Shown here in pieces: positions 37,201 through 43,200 of a stretch of 64,000 bases of DNA. Source of the stretch: Heliocidaris tuberculata. Lineage: Eukaryota; Echinodermata; Echinoidea; Camarodonta; Echinometridae. The DNA is taken from NCBI GenBank assembly GCA_025618425.1, contig CM046847.1, positions 14,939,968 through 15,003,967 on the forward strand, in the 5' to 3' direction. The position numbers were made by a program, and so were the translations under genes. Every line of letters starts with the position of its first letter. The stretch's first letter is position 1. The notes below the pieces were generated by a model. It had not been told where the DNA came from. It saw only the letters and a list, made by a program, of their open reading frames with translations, and searched no databases.

Positions 37201-40200
37201 CTAGATATTTCTCGGTGAAGAACATTACTTGGAACGGTGCCGAAATACATTGCAGGAGTTTCTCCGTACCTTGTACCGATGCTGCCGACTCACACATCAG
37301 CCTGGGACATCTCACATCCATCCATTCTCAAGAGGAGATGGACTTTTTGGCGGTCTTCTATGAAACTCTCCGCAGTAAAGTGGTATGCATTCATCGTAGG
37401 ACTATTGATGTTGGTTACATGTCGTTTTCCCGAAGGTTCTTAATTTCGAAGGTTAATTCCGAAAATGAAATAAGGTTTATAATTCCGAAGATTCATAATT
37501 CCAAATGCAATAGAACCCTGTATATTTTTTTCGGAATTACGAACCTTTGGAATCATGAACCCTTTTTCATTTTCGGAACTACGAGCCTTCGAAAAATGAA
37601 CTCTACTTCATTAATGGAATTATAAATGAAAAACGACTACCCTTATTTTTACAGTCTCGGTCAAGGAAGAGATCATCACTAAAACCTGATAGAATTTTGT
37701 GTTTGATTGTTTTTGTTTCAACATCGGGTGAATAGGAATAAAAAAATGTTTTTGACAATATTCATTCCCAGTTTTTCTCAGGAAAGTTGCAGACCCCTTT
37801 TTATTCATGATTGACAAAAGGTGACACATAGTCCCACTAAACGAGGTTTAGATATTGTAGAATAATAATAATGATAGCAGAAAAGAAAGTGGAACATTTT
37901 TCTTTGGTTAAAGGCATTGATTATCTTTGCCCAGGATTGAAAAAAAAATCACTGTTCCAGCTAATGCTGTAATCATAATTGCAAACCTTTAGCTCAGACA
38001 GGAATCGCCTAAGTTTTATAAGCTGATCGGTCGTTTATATATCAAGATATTTACGATTGAACATTGATGTCGGGATAGAGTACCACCGAACCCTAAAGAA
38101 CTCTTACGGTTGGCATACCTCGCTCTATCACAGAATACCGTACGGGCTGGAAACCCGCTCTGAAATCGCCAAGCGCTGGTGCTTGGTTTTTGTGACTGCA
38201 GCGCAGCGAAGAAGCCGAGCGACTTGCGCTAGCGATTGATCGCGATTTTCTCTTTTTTAGGATAGTAAACGGGTTCCATTTTCTCTCATACTTTCACATA
38301 TCCTTAATTATATATGTAGTTAGAGGACTGCACACATTTCACTGGCATTTGAGCTGATTTTACAATTTTTCAATAAGTTAATGTAGGCCTATCCTTATTT
38401 TTCTCTTCACGCCCCCTTTTTTTGACAACTATGCCACCCCTCCACTCCTCCTCATCTCAGGCGATCAATCTCGTCAAGGTATGGATAGGACTACACGACA
38501 GGATCACAGAAGACAACTGGCAGTGGAGTGACGGCTCGAGTTATGACTTCAATCAGTGGGAGAGCGGACAACCGAACAATTGGGGTAATGGCCAAGACTG
38601 CGTGGAATATCATTTGACCGAGGCCGGGTATGAGTGGGGTGATCTTCCGTGCGATATCGGCGCCGAAAATCAACATGCTCCGACGGGATATGTTTGTAAA
38701 CTTCCGCAATGGTGATTTTTTCTTCTTCTTCAATCTGAATGGTTATACGACACACCTCCATTGAATGATAGTTGCTCCCTGGTCAATATCTTACACTAAC
38801 CACATTTCTCACTTCAACCCTAGACCAAACACTCTATCTTACCCTAACCCTAACCCTAATATGGAAAACAATTGCAACCCTAACTTTAATCCCATATTTG
38901 ACGAAATAAAGACCGGTGAAATTGTCGCTAGAACAAATGTCGTAGCATCAATCTGAGGTTGGATGGAATTGAGCCTGAAGGCACAACGGCACAGTAAAAA
39001 ATATATTGTAAATAGCTGTATGATTTGGGCACACCTGTCATCGTAAATCCAACCCTGAGAGACCCCCCCCCCCCCCCCTCTAAATGATATTGCGATTATG
39101 CCCAAGTTGTTATTACTTTATTCTAAATCCAGGAAATATACAATATAACATTCTAAAATTCCATTATCAGAATGTTATCGTATGATCGGAATAGGAACTC
39201 CTCCATCCTTTTATAGCTAAAGAGAAAAAAATTGACAGTTTCAAATTAGGGTCAAATTCTCGACGTGTTCTTCTAAGACAGGGATGAAGCCCCCCCCCCC
39301 CCCCCCGGCCCGATATCCCTTAATAACTAAGCAGTATCCTGATTTTTTTTTAATTGCATGTTGAACTAGAGTGAGGGTTTATAATCAAAAGACCACAATT
39401 CATATCTCATATTTTTTTCAAAGAAATTGTACAATTTAAATGCGATTTTTTTCCCCCCTCTGAGCGATGGAAATTGTGAAGAATTGGACGGATAAATATT
39501 TGTATCACAAAATAGCAGATGATGAGTGAATACGTTTCCTTTTGTCTCACAATACAGTTTTCTGGAGTGAATAAAATTCACATAATAATTATATGCATAA
39601 ATTATCGGAAATCGACCCATTTTGTAGAGTGTGCATGAAAAGAAGCGAAGCGTGCATAATGACATAATAATTTCGAACTGTAAGTTGCAGATATAAAGCA
39701 GAACATTACCGGCCCTTCCCCCTCTTTTTTTTTTTTTTGTTGTTGTTGTTGTATTATTCTTTCATTTTTTTAAAGGGGAGGTGAGGAGGAGGCTAAGGGG
39801 GTGTTAGATAAGATGGGGGGGGGGGGGGTAGGAGGGTGCTTTTTCTGTTTCTTTTTTTTCTGTTTCTTTCCTTCCTTTCCGTTTTAATATTTTAAGTATA
39901 AAATTCCATTAAATAATAATATTCATATGATTGTGCTGGTAAAAAATGTTGCTGTGATTTGACTTATTGTTAATAGTTCATTTATTGTACAAAAATTGTA
40001 TAATGTCATCAGATGTTTTTGGTGTCTTTTCACTACAAAATTCTCTGACAAGCACCAAAAAAGAAAAAAAAAGAGAGAAAAGAAATGTCATCAACGGAAC
40101 TCAAACGGGGGAGGGGGGTTGAAGGGCGGAGCACATTCTTGGAGTTTTGCATTTAAGGAATGCCACTTGGGTTTAAAAAAGGAGGGGGGGGGGGGTTCAC

Positions 40201-43200
40201 GGGCCGGATATGCCTCCTAAATCCGCCACTGGACGAGATGGTACCTATCTTACATATTTTTTATTTTGAAATAACATGCAAATAGGAGACCTCTTCTTAA
40301 ACTGCAGTAATTTTATGAATTCTTGAATATAATACTCATTAAATACATCTCTTTTCAAGTGACTCCCACTTGCCATCATGGCATAACACACATTATAGAT
40401 AATTGTTTTGTGAAAATGCACAGAAATGTTCAGGGTTGACGTGTCTGACCCTATCTTCACTAATTTCTTATTGCAATATTTCTTAGAATCTCATGTTTGT
40501 AAATTGTAATACTAAGGAATTCCTTATTTTCTCCTTCAAAATATATTGATGACAAAGAAGTGAATTTATGTGATGTGGGATTTGAATACTTCAAAATAAT
40601 AAACTGATATTCAGCCGGAGAGCGTGTGGTGAAAGATAAGGTACTTCTAAAAAAATCTGTTTCCTTGATAGGTGATATCAGCTCTCTGTCGATAGTCTTT
40701 CCTGTAAAGTTTATGATCCTGTTCCCAATCGGAAACACATTATCTCTATTTAACTCGACGGTAATCAACCCCTTCTTTTCACATGGAAACTATGCATTAA
40801 AAGTAGGTAATACTATGGACCTACAGAACAGAACGACTTATTTTACTTTGAAACGTCATAATTATTTATTCTTTTTTGGTGACACACATTTAAATATTAA
40901 ATCCAGTGATTATGTGTGTTTTGGGAGAGTCGATTGAGGGCTCATCCCAGCAGACCGACAGGCCATGAGACCGACATTAACAAAAGGTTCATTAGATGGA
41001 CACCCCACGAGACTGTCTACAAAAAAAACAAAAAAAAATGGATAAGAAAATACAGAAGAAAGAAAATCCAAAGGTCCACAAGACCGACGGCCCACGAGAT
41101 CGACAAAACAAAGAAATACATAGGGGAAGATAGATAAATGTCTGCGTCGTGAGCTTTTGGTCTCGTGGGCCGTCGGTCTGGTGAACCCTTTGAAAAGTGG
41201 CTAGAAGACAATATCGGTGTCGTAAGTTGTCGGTCTAGTGGGCTGTCGGTCTCGTGTCTAGTGAACTCTCAAAAAATTGTCAGAAGGCCCACGAGAATGA
41301 CATTGTCGGTCTTGTGGGCTGTTGGTCTAGTGGGCAGTCGGTCTCGTGGGTTGTTGGTCTTGTTGGCTGTACGATAGTCGTATAATATATTGCAATTTTT
41401 TTTTTTTTTTTTTTTAAATTATGTATCGGTTGAGGCACTTTGTTCCACGTTACATACTATTATTGTTCTATCGTTCTTTTGTCCAGCCGCACATTTCCTA
41501 TGGCCTTGAAGTCTGGGGATGTACGTATAGTTCATTTGTTGAGAGAATATTCATTATACAGAAAATAATTGTTTGGTAGGGCTATTACCTTTAGTGGATT
41601 TATGACACCGTCTGCGCCTTTATTTCTCGCATTGAAAACCTTAGATGTTTACAAGTTTCACAGGTTTCTAACTGCTACCTTCATGTATATGTTAATACAT
41701 CAACAACTTCCCCATTCTGTATATGAATATTGCCAGTTTTTCGATCACAGGTATGATACGAGACAAAAAGATAGCAAAAGTCTCATTTTACCAAAAGTAA
41801 TGACTGAGCATTGAAAGAGGTCAATTTCATTCTACGGTTCTAGAATATGGAATTCATTGCCCTTAGATATAAAAGAGAAACCCTCTGTCAAAACATTTTG
41901 TAGGAAGTTAAGAGAAATGATGCTAATGGAATATCTAGAGTGATGTATCTCAGTATAAGCATTTGTTTGTTTGTTTGTTTGTTGTTTTTTTTTTGTCCCC
42001 CCCCCCCCTTGGTATTTGTGAATATATATCCTGTAGTTTTATAGATACAGGTATTTTGTTTATACTCAATGAACAAATTTTGGTTTTTGCCTTTACTGAT
42101 GTTGATTGCGTGTGTGTATACATACTCTTTTTGCCAATATTTATAGTTCTTTACTGATTATTGTAAGACCATATTTGTTAGGGTATTTTTGTATTCTTAA
42201 CAAGTACTTAGTGTTTTAAGAAGTCTTTAATTATATCACATTTACATAATTTGTCGGGGAACCACATATTCATTAGCCATTTCAGCTATTTCGTGGTCTC
42301 CCATTACCATTCACATTTGTAAATGCCTTGTAAATATGTTTCATATATTGTTTCAGAAATGGTAAGTCATTCATTCCTTCATTCATTCATTCTTTTCGGT
42401 TTCTGCATCCACAATAGATAATTGTTTCAACCTAGGGTAGGCCTACAACTACCTTTAATTAATTGTGCTCATTATTGTGTAACCGTGTATACAATCAGCT
42501 TGCTAAGGAACAAGAAATCTCAAATCGTTTGGATATACAACACAGGCGGATCCTGTTATCCTATTATTTTTTTCCTCTCTCTCTCGCACTTTTTATTTGC
42601 TTGTCAGAAATGTTGTACTTATCATTTTGGGGCGGGGGATTGGACGCCCCTCCCCCCTCCACTTTACAAAATTCTGGATAACAATAGTAATCATACTCAG
42701 TTCTTGTATAGCGCATATCACAATCATATTTATCAATGTCACTATGCGATTCCAAGAGCTTTGCATTATTACCCCGGCTCAGCCCAGCTGCCCTAATGAA
42801 GGAGCCTGAAGCTACTTTTGAGGGCCATCTTGAAAAATTGTTTTTCAACCACATACGATCTAGGCCAACCTGGTGAAATAACACTGAATGAAATAATATC
42901 CGAAGGATGAAGAAGAAGAATGTAAAGAGTTTCTGTTTTCATTAAAAATAAGTTTTTAAAACACTGATTATCAGTAGGCCTATTACCTACCCTCGAAAAA
43001 CTACACTAACTTCCTGTTGTGCCAGTGGATTTCCCCGGGGTTTCAACAAAACCTTTATGACAAGTCACGAATATACTCATTTCCTATAGGTGAAGGGCTG
43101 TTCAGACTTCACCCACAACGGTATCGATAATGAAACTTTCAATTAAAGTTTCACCCTACAGCTGCAGTGCTACTACTATCAACATACACGAGCATATTCA

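Noticed and set aside
38422..38460. Start of the lectin last-exon frame at the ATG near 38422
   Set aside because: A clear acceptor (TCCTCATCTCAG) ends at 38460 and joins exon 2 in phase; the upstream codons are intron.
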